From the NCBI GenBank assembly GCA_035409945.1, contig DAONQC010000007.1, positions 14,863 to 78,862 on the forward strand: 64,000 bases of DNA, given 5' to 3'. The position numbers were made by a program, and so were the translations under genes. Under the pieces are notes generated by a model, which had not been told where the DNA came from, searched no databases, and worked only from the letters and a program-made list of their open reading frames with translations. Each line of letters starts with the position of its first letter. Within the stretch, counting starts at the first letter, position 1. This document shows, one piece after another, positions 8,210 through 16,038 of the stretch. This stretch comes from MWEH01 sp035409945. GTDB taxonomy: Bacteria > Bacillota > Clostridia > Christensenellales > DTU072.

Positions 8210-8370
8210 GATAGAGAAAGGTTTTCCACCTGATATTTTTAGCACAAATTGGTATATTGATGTGTTAATTCAAATGTTTATGGCAATGCTTCAATAATTC
8301 ATAGGATTTTAGGATTCGATGATAATAGTAGGCATAAACAAAGTACATAAATGTGGTATTTTGAAACTCG

Positions 8371-8397
8371 TTGCGCTTGAAAACACACGCGTATAAT
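8371..8397 (+). promoter_or_regulatory. Candidate promoter for glycine cleavage genes
   Basis: A perfect TATAAT lies at 8392-8397, preceded by TTGCGC at 8371-8376 with a short 15-base spacer. The CG-rich string ACACGCG lies directly before the -10 box, as it does near several other promoters in this window. No glycine riboswitch core was recognised in the leader. Confidence 0.5.
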
Positions 8398-8455
8398 TGT
8401 AATATATAGGTAGCGCGTTTTTGTGCTAGAGATTACAAGTTTTTTGGGGGACAAT

Positions 8456-9532
8456 ATGGCAATTAAAACTCCGTTATATGATGAGCATGTGGCACTTGGT
8501 GGTAAGATAGTAGATTTTGCGGGATATGAATTACCTGTACAATACTCCTCTGGGATAATTGCGGAACATACTGCAGTTCGCGAAAGAGCAGGCTTTTTTG
8601 ACGTATCGCATATGGGAGAGTTTATAATCTCTGGAGTAGATGCAGAAAAGTTTCTAAATTACCTGCTTACTAATGATTTTACAGGTATGGAAATAGGTAA
8701 AATCAGATATACTTTAATGTGCTATGAAAATGGAGGAGCGGTTGACGATTTGCTTGTTTACAAACTAGAAGATGATAAGTTTTTACTCGTTGTAAATGCA
8801 GCCAACCTAGAAAAAGATGCAAGCTGGATAAAAGCAAATATAGGTGGATTTAAAGTTAAATTTGAAAATATATCAGAAGATGTAGGTCTAATTGCAGTAC
8901 AAGGACCTCTTTCAAAAGTTTTGTTAGAAAAGATTGCATCTAATCTACCAGAAAAATATTATACCTTCATCGACAATGTGACTGTTAGTGGAGTTAATTG
9001 TTTAATTTCTATGACAGGCTATACAGGTGAACTAGGCTATGAAATATATATTCCTGCAAGCGAAACAGTGAAAGTATATAGAGATATTGTAGAGAAAGGG
9101 AAAGAATTAGACATAATCCCTTGTGGGCTGGGCGCAAGAGATACTTTAAGACTAGAAGCAGGACTTCCATTATATGGACATGAACTTGGAGCAGACATTC
9201 TGGTAAATGAAGTAGGGCTATCTTTTGCCATAAAGATGAAAAAAGATGACTTTATAGGTAAACAAGCTTTAGAAAATCATGTGCCTGCATACTCTAGAAT
9301 TGGTGCATTTCTTGTCGATCGTGGTATAGCTAGAGAAGGAGCTACAGTCTATGCTGGGGATGAAGAGGTCGGTGTGGTTACATCTGGCACGCATTCTCCT
9401 ACACTAGGAAGAGCGATAGTGGTGCTAAGAGTAAAGAAAGAGTACATTGACTCTGACTTAACTGTAGAAGTAAGAGGGAAAAAGCTAAAGATTGAACAAA
9501 CAGCACTACCTTTCTATAAAGCATCCAAATAG
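8456..9532 (+). CDS. gcvT: Glycine cleavage system T protein (aminomethyltransferase)
   Basis: This 358-aa protein has typical T-protein motifs: 'TPLYDEHVALGGKIVDFAGYELPVQY' at the start, 'FDVSHMGE' and 'GLGARDTLRLEAGLPLYGHEL' around two thirds of the way. It transfers the methylene group from the aminomethyl-lipoyl H protein to tetrahydrofolate and releases ammonia. A longer frame opens at GTG 8423, but I choose ATG 8456, since GGGGGA at 8446-8451 is well placed and the family N-terminus begins there. gcvH follows after 281 bases that contain a degraded copy of the gcvT 3' end. Confidence 0.96.
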   Translation: MAIKTPLYDEHVALGGKIVDFAGYELPVQYSSGIIAEHTAVRERAGFFDVSHMGEFIISGVDAEKFLNYLLTNDFTGMEIGKIRYTLMCYENGGAVDDLLVYKLEDDKFLLVVNAANLEKDASWIKANIGGFKVKFENISEDVGLIAVQGPLSKVLLEKIASNLPEKYYTFIDNVTVSGVNCLISMTGYTGELGYEIYIPASETVKVYRDIVEKGKELDIIPCGLGARDTLRLEAGLPLYGHELGADILVNEVGLSFAIKMKKDDFIGKQALENHVPAYSRIGAFLVDRGIAREGATVYAGDEEVGVVTSGTHSPTLGRAIVVLRVKKEYIDSDLTVEVRGKKLKIEQTALPFYKASK

Positions 9533-9626
9533 AAGGATTTGGTTAAATAGATGATAAGAGATATACTAATCTAGATACCCTTCCATAAATTAATCGAGTA
9601 AAGAGAAACTAGTTGAACAGGGTGGC

Positions 9627-9680
9627 ATAAAATCAAATGATTAAATAAAGCGCTACTTTCTGTAAAACATCCAAATAAAC
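9627..9680 (+). repeat. Degenerate copy of gcvT 3' end with stop retained
   Basis: The gene end GCACTACCTTTCTATAAAGC (through AAATAG at 9532) recurs at 9650-9678 as GCGCTACTTTCTGTAAAACA through AAATAA, matching 25 of 30 bases with one deletion. Weaker similarity extends about 25 bases upstream. The stop codon changed TAG to TAA but is kept. The rest of the 281-base gcvT-gcvH spacer holds diffuse similar fragments and no terminator. Confidence 0.78.
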
Positions 9681-9813
9681 GGAAACTGAATATGTTGGTC
9701 AAAGGATACTTTCTTAGTAGATAATTCAGCGAAGGAAAATCTAAATAAATGTATTAGGTACGAGAAATAATCGTTAAACAAGTAAAAATATATGTAAAAA
9801 GGAGTTTTAAAAA

Positions 9814-10170
9814 ATGAGTTTATTTTATGCAGAAACACACGAATGGGCAGAAATTAATGGAAAAGTTGCAACGGTTGGAATATCCGAGTTTGCACAAGGT
9901 GAATTAGGCGACATAGTATTTGTGGAGCTACCTGTTGTAGGAGATACCGTTGATGCAGGTGGCTTTCTATGTGAAGTAGAAAGCGTTAAGGCTGTTAGCG
10001 AAATTTATGCGCCAGTTGCTGGAAAAATTATAGAAGTTAACGCTGAACTTGAAGATGCCCCTGAAAAGATTAATGAAAACGCAAGAGAAGCTTGGATTTG
10101 CAAAATCGAGTTTTCAACTATTCCAGAAGGATTGTTAAGCGAAGAAGAATACTTAAAACAAAACTCATAA
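9814..10170 (+). CDS. gcvH: Glycine cleavage system H protein
   Basis: This 118-aa protein carries the lipoylation site 'EVESVKAVSEIYAP' with K59 as the lipoyl-lysine, and the N-terminal 'THEWAEINGKVATVGISEFAQGELGDIV' typical of GcvH. The lipoyl arm shuttles the aminomethyl group between the P, T and L proteins. AAGGAG lies 9 bases before ATG 9814. gcvPA follows after 108 bases. No lipoate ligase or lipoyl synthase gene is in the window, so lipoylation must be supplied from elsewhere. Confidence 0.97.
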   Translation: MSLFYAETHEWAEINGKVATVGISEFAQGELGDIVFVELPVVGDTVDAGGFLCEVESVKAVSEIYAPVAGKIIEVNAELEDAPEKINENAREAWICKIEFSTIPEGLLSEEEYLKQNS

Positions 10171-10278
10171 TATAGTTTCCTGTTTTATGTAGGTGGTTTT
10201 TTGCAGTTTTACACAACACTGTATAGGCTAGGCAAGTCTTGATTAGTTTAAGTATATGATGATGTAAGGAGACAAAGC

Positions 10279-11580
10279 ATGAGTAATTATGTTCCACACA
10301 CTGAAGAGGATATAAAATCTATGCTCAAAGCAATAGGCGTAAAGTCTACGATTGAGCTATATTCTGATGTCCCTAAAAAGTTGCTTCTAAAAGAGTTAAA
10401 TATACCTAAAGGTATAACTCAACAAGAAGTTTTAGAGTTTATGCAAAAACTCGCGGATGAAAATACGGTATATAAAGCAGTTCTAAGAGGAGCGGGAAGT
10501 TATAGACACTTTATTCCTTCTGTGGTAAAGAATTTAAGTTCTAGAGCAGAGTTTGTAACTGCATATACTCCATATCAAGCCGAAATGTCACAGGGCATAC
10601 TTCAAGTTATTTTTGAATATCAAACAATGATATGCAATTTAACAGGGCTTGAGGTAAGTAATGCTAGCGTATATAACGGAGCATCTGCAGCTGCAGAAGG
10701 CATTCTTATGTGCAGGGAAAGGAATAAATCTAAAGCTATCATTTTAGGGAATATCAGACCTGATACAAGAGCTACTATTACTACATATACCGAAGACCTA
10801 GGTTTAGAAATTATAGATATAGCATTTGATGAGGATTTACAAGGGCTTAAAGAAGCATTAGACGATCAAGTTGCTTGTGTATACGTAGAGCAACCTGGAT
10901 ATTATGGCCAAATTATTGATGCGAAAAAGGTTGGAGATGTTGTAAAGGAAAGTGGTGCAAAATATATTATGGGTTGCAACCCAATATCGCTTGCAATCTT
11001 AAAAAGCCCTGGTGAATGCGGAGCCGACATTGCAGTTGGTGATGCTCAACCTCTAGGTTTACCACTGGGATTTGGTGGTCCATATCTTGGATTTATGGCT
11101 TGTACTGAAAAGATGATGAGAAAAATACCAGGAAGAATAGTCGGTGAAACTGTGGATGCAGAAGGCAAAAAAGCATATGTATTAACACTTCAAGCAAGAG
11201 AGCAACATATTCGTAGAGAAAGAGCGCTTTCTAACATTTGTTCTAATCAAGCATTATGTGCATTGACTGCCACCATTTATCTTTCTGCAGTAGGCAAACA
11301 AGGACTAATTGATGTTGCAAATGAATGTGTTAACTTGTCCCACTATTTCAAAAATGAACTGTCTAAAGTACAGGGTGTTGAATTTGTAGAAGGTGAGTTC
11401 TTCCATGAGTTTGTGACCATAACTCCAGGGAAGGCAGATATAATACTTAGCGAATTAAATAAGGTGAACATACTAGGAGGACTTAAGCTAGATAGAGATA
11501 GAATTCTATGGTGTGTGACAGAAACAGTATCTAAAGAATGCTTAGATTTGGTAGTTGATTTAATAAGAGGTTTAGTATGA
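10279..11580 (+). CDS. gcvPA: Glycine dehydrogenase (decarboxylating) subunit 1
   Basis: At 433 aa this is the size expected of the alpha subunit of the split P protein. Recognisable features are the start 'NYVPHTEEDIKSMLKAIG', 'YRHFIPSVVKNL', 'FVTAYTPYQAEMSQGILQVIFEYQTMI' and 'LQAREQHIRRERALSNICSNQAL'. Together with GcvPB it decarboxylates glycine with pyridoxal phosphate and loads the H protein. A good AAGGAG site precedes the ATG. It overlaps gcvPB by 4 bases (ATGA), implying translational coupling and equal subunit output. Confidence 0.97.
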   Translation: MSNYVPHTEEDIKSMLKAIGVKSTIELYSDVPKKLLLKELNIPKGITQQEVLEFMQKLADENTVYKAVLRGAGSYRHFIPSVVKNLSSRAEFVTAYTPYQAEMSQGILQVIFEYQTMICNLTGLEVSNASVYNGASAAAEGILMCRERNKSKAIILGNIRPDTRATITTYTEDLGLEIIDIAFDEDLQGLKEALDDQVACVYVEQPGYYGQIIDAKKVGDVVKESGAKYIMGCNPISLAILKSPGECGADIAVGDAQPLGLPLGFGGPYLGFMACTEKMMRKIPGRIVGETVDAEGKKAYVLTLQAREQHIRRERALSNICSNQALCALTATIYLSAVGKQGLIDVANECVNLSHYFKNELSKVQGVEFVEGEFFHEFVTITPGKADIILSELNKVNILGGLKLDRDRILWCVTETVSKECLDLVVDLIRGLV

Positions 11581-13013
11581 AAACGATATTTGAAAAAAGC
11601 AAAGTAGGTAGCATTGGAACAGAAATTAAAAAACAAAATGTACCTAAATATGAACTTCCAGAATGGCATAAAAGGGAAATTTTAGATATTCCTGAAGTAT
11701 CGGAAGTTGAGGTGGTTCGTCACTATACAAATTTATCAAGAAGGGCATTTGGAGTGGATAATGGTTTTTATCCATTAGGCTCATGTACTATGAAATATAA
11801 TCCCAAAGTCAACGAAGAAGTAGCCCAAATGCGAGGTTTTACAGATATTCATCCCTTACAAAATGAAGAAAACGCGCAAGGTGCATTAAAGGTAATTTAT
11901 TTATTATCTGAGTATCTTTGTGAAATAACTGGGATGGATGATATTACATTACAGCCTGCAGCTGGAGCACATGGAGAATACACAGGATTAAAACTAATAT
12001 CGGAGTATCATAAGTCAAGAGGGGATTTAAAAAGAAATAAGATAATTGTCCCAGATAGTGCACACGGCACCAACCCTGCTAGTGCAACTCTTGCTGGATT
12101 CGAAGTAATTAACGTTAAAAGCGATGAAGAACACGGAGTCGATTTAGAAGAACTTAAAAAAGTTGTCGGAGATGATACTGCTGCTTTAATGCTAACTAAC
12201 CCCACAACGCTTGGATTGTTTGAAAAAAACATTGTAAAAATTGCAGAGATAGTACATGGTGCTGGCGGTAAATTATATTATGATGGTGCAAATCTTAATG
12301 CAATTATGGGAGTAGTAAGGCCAGGAGATATGGGGTTTGATGTTATTCATCTAAATCTACATAAGACTTTTTCTACACCTCACGGTGGTGGAGGCCCTGG
12401 ATCTGGACCTGTTGGATGCAAAAAGGAGTTTGCTTGTTTTTTACCTGGACCTAAAGTAGAAAAATATGGTGAGGAATATTTTTTAGTTAATCTACCTGAA
12501 AGTATGGGTAAAGTCGGATCTTTTTATGGGAACTTCCTAGTCTATTTGAAAGCGCTTGCATATATACTCACACTAGGTAAAGAAGGCATTCCGTATTCAG
12601 CACAATGTGCAGTGCTTAACGCAAATTATTTAAAAACAAAACTACAGAAAAAGTATGATACTGAAAAGAAACGCCACTGTATGCACGAATTTGTCGTGAG
12701 TATCAAAAAGATTAAGGAAGAGACTGGTGTTTCAGCTATGGATATTGCAAAAGGGATGATAGATGGTGGTATTCATCCGCCAACGATGTACTTCCCATTA
12801 ATAGTTGATGAAGCGTTAATGTTTGAGCCAACTGAAACCGAAACAAAAGAAACACTAGATGCGGCAATTGAACTATTAAATGAGCTATATGCTAAAGCTT
12901 ATTCTGATCCTGAAACATTAAAAACAGCGCCACATAACGCAGTTATTAGAAGACCTGATGAAGTTTTAGCAGCTAGAAAACCAGTACTCAGATATGTGAA
13001 ACCAGTCGAGTAA
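11577..13013 (+). CDS. gcvPB: Glycine dehydrogenase (decarboxylating) subunit 2
   Basis: This 478-aa beta subunit of the split P protein binds pyridoxal phosphate. 'NLHKTFSTPHGGGGPGSGP' has the Schiff-base lysine at about K263, and 'LGSCTMKYNPKVNE' and 'QPAAGAHGEYTGL' are family blocks. The start overlaps the gcvPA stop. Gene order T-H-PA-PB without the L protein (dihydrolipoamide dehydrogenase) is common in Firmicutes, where L is encoded elsewhere. The products support glycine breakdown or, in reverse, glycine synthesis from one-carbon units; the sequence cannot tell which direction is used. No terminator is visible downstream. Confidence 0.97.
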   Translation: MKTIFEKSKVGSIGTEIKKQNVPKYELPEWHKREILDIPEVSEVEVVRHYTNLSRRAFGVDNGFYPLGSCTMKYNPKVNEEVAQMRGFTDIHPLQNEENAQGALKVIYLLSEYLCEITGMDDITLQPAAGAHGEYTGLKLISEYHKSRGDLKRNKIIVPDSAHGTNPASATLAGFEVINVKSDEEHGVDLEELKKVVGDDTAALMLTNPTTLGLFEKNIVKIAEIVHGAGGKLYYDGANLNAIMGVVRPGDMGFDVIHLNLHKTFSTPHGGGGPGSGPVGCKKEFACFLPGPKVEKYGEEYFLVNLPESMGKVGSFYGNFLVYLKALAYILTLGKEGIPYSAQCAVLNANYLKTKLQKKYDTEKKRHCMHEFVVSIKKIKEETGVSAMDIAKGMIDGGIHPPTMYFPLIVDEALMFEPTETETKETLDAAIELLNELYAKAYSDPETLKTAPHNAVIRRPDEVLAARKPVLRYVKPVE

Positions 13014-13031
13014 GTATAGCTAGGGCTTACA

Positions 13032-13081
13032 GCTAGAGCTTATCTAGCACTAGAACATTAAAAGCAGTAGCGTATAATGCA
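13032..13081 (+). repeat. Degenerate copy of a gcvPB 3'-proximal segment
   Basis: Bases 12892-12942 of gcvPB (GCTAAAGCTTAT, then AACATTAAAA and CATAACGCA) recur at 13032-13081 (GCTAGAGCTTAT, AACATTAAAA, TATAATGCA). About 36 of 51 positions match with one gap. Unlike most other cases the clear part lies about 70-120 bases before the stop rather than at it. Confidence 0.6.
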
Positions 13082-13173
13082 AGCCTAAAATAGCTGGCGA
13101 ACTTACGACCGCTCAAAAATGTGCCTAATGGATTAACTATAGTTTAAGAATGTAAACTAAAAAGGAGCAAACA

Positions 13174-14103
13174 TTGTATTCATTTACATTAATTAGAAAC
13201 CTATTTAAAAAGCACAATATACCCATCATTATATACATTTTAGCCAATATCACACTGATATTTTTCTTGTTTTTTTGGATGAATGTAGTACCTTTTTCAA
13301 GCGTTACAGATATAGAAAAACATAAGATATACAACGGACTTGTAGGCATTGGAATCTATTTAGTTGGTGCTACTATATTTATGTCTCCAGTTGGTGAATT
13401 TTTCTTTAGAGCAACAAGGGGGCTTAAGCGAATTGACGATATGCCTGAATTTGCTCAATTAAAACAAGCTTTTGATGAAGTGTACGCTAGAGCAACTGCA
13501 AAATATGGAGATTTACCAAAAGGTATTAAGTTATATCTACAATTGACTGGAGATAAAAATGCTGCTGCATTAGGGAGAAAAACCATATTTTTTACACAGG
13601 GTATTCTAGCACTACCAATAGAGGATTTAAACGGTGTTATGGCACATGAGTTAGCGCACCTATACAACGGAGATACGGTAATTTTACTATTTTTATTAAC
13701 AGGCAATGTCATTATTAACATAATTGCGAGTATTATAAAAACTCTTTTATATATCTTGGGTCTTGCGGGTTTGCTCTTTGGAGGGGACGATTCTCGCGCA
13801 GGACGCCTTTCTTCACTTGCAGTAATTCTGCTTGGTAGATTAATAATCGATGGAATTGTGGGACTTTGGACGCTAATAGGCGTTTTAATGAGAAATATTA
13901 CCAGCAAGCAAGTTGAATTTGAAGCTGACGAGTTTGCGTGTAGTATAGGTTATGGGAAAAACCTTGCCAATGCACTTTTACTTATAGATCAAACTGGAAG
14001 TCAAGGCGCCAGAGCGAGACAGACACTTTTAGATAAAGCACTTTCCTCCCATCCTGAAACACACGAAAGAGTGAGAAGATGTAATGAATATGCCTATGCC
14101 TAG
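13174..14103 (+). CDS. M48 family (HtpX-like) membrane zinc metallopeptidase
   Basis: This 309-aa protein has two N-terminal membrane segments, the zinc-binding motif H158-E-L-A-H162 ('MAHELAHLYNGD'), two further hydrophobic segments and a later 'EFEADEFA' that supplies the third zinc ligand. This is the HtpX/M48B layout, associated with quality control of membrane proteins. The start is a TTG at 13174, supported by AAAGGAG 7 bases upstream; the family N-terminus fits. No LemA gene, a common HtpX partner, is adjacent. Its 3' end is the first unit of a three-unit tandem repeat that runs into the next gene. Confidence 0.88.
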   Translation: MYSFTLIRNLFKKHNIPIIIYILANITLIFFLFFWMNVVPFSSVTDIEKHKIYNGLVGIGIYLVGATIFMSPVGEFFFRATRGLKRIDDMPEFAQLKQAFDEVYARATAKYGDLPKGIKLYLQLTGDKNAAALGRKTIFFTQGILALPIEDLNGVMAHELAHLYNGDTVILLFLLTGNVIINIIASIIKTLLYILGLAGLLFGGDDSRAGRLSSLAVILLGRLIIDGIVGLWTLIGVLMRNITSKQVEFEADEFACSIGYGKNLANALLLIDQTGSQGARARQTLLDKALSSHPETHERVRRCNEYAYA

Positions 14104-14415
14104 AAAACCCCATCATCGAAAACATTCAATATAAACAGCTCGTTCAACAACACATCTAGAAACCCCCGAAAGAGTGAGAAGATGTAATGAATATGTATAT
14201 GCTTAAAAAACCCCATCATTAACTAGTATACGAAAAAACAAATTATCGAAAACATTCAATACTGAAAAGCTCGCAATACGGCATGTCTGCAACTAATGAA
14301 ATAAGTATGCCTATGCCTAAAAACATCATCATTAACTAGAGTACAAAGTGAAAAAGCCAAAGTTATTAGAAATAATCAATGCTAAAAGACTCGCAAAACG
14401 GTTTGTAGTGCGAAC
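14056..14415 (+). repeat. Three-unit tandem repeat spanning M48 3' end, spacer and start of next gene
   Basis: Unit 1 covers the end of the M48 gene. Unit 2, from about 14146, repeats it with 49 of 53 bases matching (CGAAAGAGTGAGAAGATG and onward to CCCCATCAT) and keeps a stop (TAG to TAA). Unit 3, from about 14291, repeats TATGCCTATGCCTA and ATCATTAACTAG, and continues into the next gene. GTGAAAAAGCC at 14348 matches ACGAAAAAACA at 14231 in unit 2, and CTCGCAAAACGG at 14390 matches CTCGCAATACGG at 14270. The unit is about 110-140 bases. Confidence 0.85.
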
Positions 14416-14776
14416 TTTGATAAAGCAAAGAAAGCCGATAACCAAAGGTGCAGTTCAGATAGCGAAAAAAACTGGTATTGCAAAACAGGTTCTTAAAATA
14501 ATAGGTTTGTCTTTATGGAGTTTAGTTTGTTTAGCAGGGTTTATATTTTCAATAGTTTTGATGACTGTTTATAACGAGATAGAGGTTGGAGTTGTTGTTC
14601 TTATACTATCTCTAGTTCTTTCTATAGTTCCATTGCTGGTTAGACGTATAATTAAAAAACGAAAAAAGGCAGTAGGGAGTCAGGTAAAAAGGCTATCACA
14701 AACAGGTTTAAATTCAACAAAATCAAAACCTATTACAGTTGATGAGATGATAGAATTTGATGAATTAGAGGATTAA
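14348..14776 (+). CDS. Small two-helix membrane protein, family not recognised
   Basis: This 142-aa protein has a very basic N-terminus of about 50 residues, two adjacent hydrophobic segments ('LSLWSLVCLAGFIFSIVLM' and 'VVVLILSLVLSIVPLLV'), a basic patch and an acidic C-terminus ending ELED. I know no family for it. The start is a GTG at 14348 with no good ribosome site; a later start cannot be excluded. Its first 65 bases are themselves part of the tandem repeat that begins in the M48 gene, so the N-terminus may have been recruited from duplicated DNA. A copy of its own 3' end lies downstream. Codon use looks ordinary, but the gene is less certain than its neighbours. Confidence 0.6.
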   Translation: MKKPKLLEIINAKRLAKRFVVRTLIKQRKPITKGAVQIAKKTGIAKQVLKIIGLSLWSLVCLAGFIFSIVLMTVYNEIEVGVVVLILSLVLSIVPLLVRRIIKKRKKAVGSQVKRLSQTGLNSTKSKPITVDEMIEFDELED

Positions 14777-14820
14777 AGCCACATATAAAAAACCATTGTA
14801 TATAATTCACTTCAACTAAA

Positions 14821-14874
14821 GCCGAACTTACTAAAATTGCTGAGATGATAGGTTGAATGAGCTGGAAGACTAAA
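14821..14874 (+). repeat. Copy of the 142-aa gene's 3' end, last codons changed only synonymously
   Basis: GATGAGATGATAGAATTTG of the gene (14750 on) recurs as GCTGAGATGATAGGTTG (14838 on). The last five codons are GAA TTA GAG GAT TAA in the gene and GAG CTG GAA GAC TAA in the copy. That is five differences and all are synonymous, with the stop kept. Confidence 0.8.
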
Positions 14875-14930
14875 AGCTTTGGTTTGTGCCAACATCTATG
14901 CATAGCAGGTTACCACTGGGGAGTGAGTGC

Positions 14931-14962
14931 AAAAAAACCACATGGTGATGTGCCATGTGGTT
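14931..14962 (-). terminator. Rho-independent terminator of the YegP-like gene
   Basis: A perfect 10-bp stem, AACCACATGG with CCATGTGGTT, around a 7-base loop. Read on the minus strand it is followed by a run of seven U, about 35 bases after the yegP-like stop. It may also stop transcription arriving from the left. Confidence 0.88.
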
Positions 14963-14996
14963 CAAAATTATATACTAAGGATAAAATTACGAGCAG

Positions 14997-15419
14997 TTAT
15001 TTTTCGAGCTTAATTACAGGTGCGTCTTTTGATTGATTTGCAACAGATTTCATTCCGTTAATGCAGCCTTGTTTGCTTACATAGCCAGCTTCGCTAATTG
15101 CTATAAGGTTACCATTGTTAGCTCTTAGACGGAAACGGAATTTACCTTCTTTGTCTTTGTAAACTTCCCATTTTGGATTGGTGACCTTTTCTACTTTTTC
15201 TTTGGTCTGGTCTTCAATCTTTCCATCAAAAACAATGGGTGAAAAGTTGCGCACGCTTTCGATGCCACCAATGCATGATGATTCGTATTTGTACGCTTCT
15301 CCACCATGTGCTAGCGTTTCATGGTTTGATGCAACTAGATAAAAAACAAAGTTGCCATTATCTGTTTTTCTGTATGTGAACATACCAGTTTGTCCACGTT
15401 TTGCTGTGTCTTCTGCCAT
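14997..15419 (-). CDS. YegP-like protein with two DUF1508 domains
   Basis: This 140-aa protein has two repeats of about 55 residues: 'GNFVFYLVASNHETLAHGGEAYKYESSCIGGIESVRN' and 'GKFRFRLRANNGNLIAISEAGYVSKQGCINGMKSVAN'. The pattern F-x-F-x-L-x-A-x-N-x-x-x-I/L-x-x-(S/G)-E-x-Y, then I-x-G-I-x-S-V, is that of DUF1508/YegP. Known members are small cytoplasmic proteins, mostly of unknown function. A GGAGG site precedes the ATG, and a consensus promoter and strong terminator frame it as a single-gene unit on the minus strand. Confidence 0.9.
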   Translation of the reverse strand: MAEDTAKRGQTGMFTYRKTDNGNFVFYLVASNHETLAHGGEAYKYESSCIGGIESVRNFSPIVFDGKIEDQTKEKVEKVTNPKWEVYKDKEGKFRFRLRANNGNLIAISEAGYVSKQGCINGMKSVANQSKDAPVIKLEK

Positions 15420-15473
15420 TTTTTACCTCCCTGAAAATATTAATTTATTATTGCTTTTAATCAGCTTGAATAT

Positions 15474-15502
15474 ATTTTAGACCCATAATAAATTATTGTC
15501 AA
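15474..15502 (-). promoter_or_regulatory. Sigma-A promoter of the YegP-like gene
   Basis: On the minus strand, TTGACA (15497-15502), a 17-base spacer and TAAAAT (15474-15479). The -35 is perfect, and the site is 55 bases from the start codon. Confidence 0.75.
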
Positions 15503-15514
15503 ACAAAGGGTTGG

Positions 15515-15767
15515 AAGCTCATTAAAAAATCATTTAAGCTCATTAAAATATCGTAGAAAGTAATTTCAAATACGCATTTGGGAGGACGGGCATAATGTGA
15601 ATATAAATGCAACTTTTAAGTTCATTAAGATACAAAAGATAGTAAAAACAGCCAGACGCTATGCAAATATTTTAATTTAAGCGTGAGGCCAAATATGCAA
15701 ATTTAAGCTCATTAAAAACATAGTTTGTTTTAATTTGCTTATCAAACTACATGTAAGCTCGTTAATA
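15515..15767. repeat. Five dispersed copies of a TTTAAGCTCATTAAAA motif
   Basis: Copies lie at 15515 (first bases differ), 15533, 15615 (TTTAAGTTCATTAAGA), 15702 and 15752 (TGTAAGCTCGTTAATA), all in the same orientation and spaced 18 to 87 bases apart. They occupy the 619-base spacer between the YegP-like gene and the RACE gene. They could be binding sites or the surviving core of degraded tandem copies. Apart from the minus-strand promoter I see nothing else in this spacer. Confidence 0.6.
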
Positions 15768-16038
15768 ATGCATATTAATTTGTTTCCCAAATCATACGCG
15801 AGTCCAGGAATAAATTTAGGTATATTTGTTTTGCGAGTTTTGACGGACAAAGATGAATTACTTTGATAAGGCATAGGATAGACTAATAGCTTTTAAACTC
15901 GCCAACAGTGAAAATGTCGGCAGATCATTTTGCTTTACACCTAGAAGCAGCTATATGATTTATTGATTGTTAGTGATTATTTATCTTCATATATGGTACA
16001 ATGAAATACACAAAAATATATAACCTAAAGAGGATGCT

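Noticed and set aside
8210..8455. Glycine riboswitch before gcvT
   Set aside because: I found no tandem aptamer core; the candidate leader after the promoter is only about 50 bases long.
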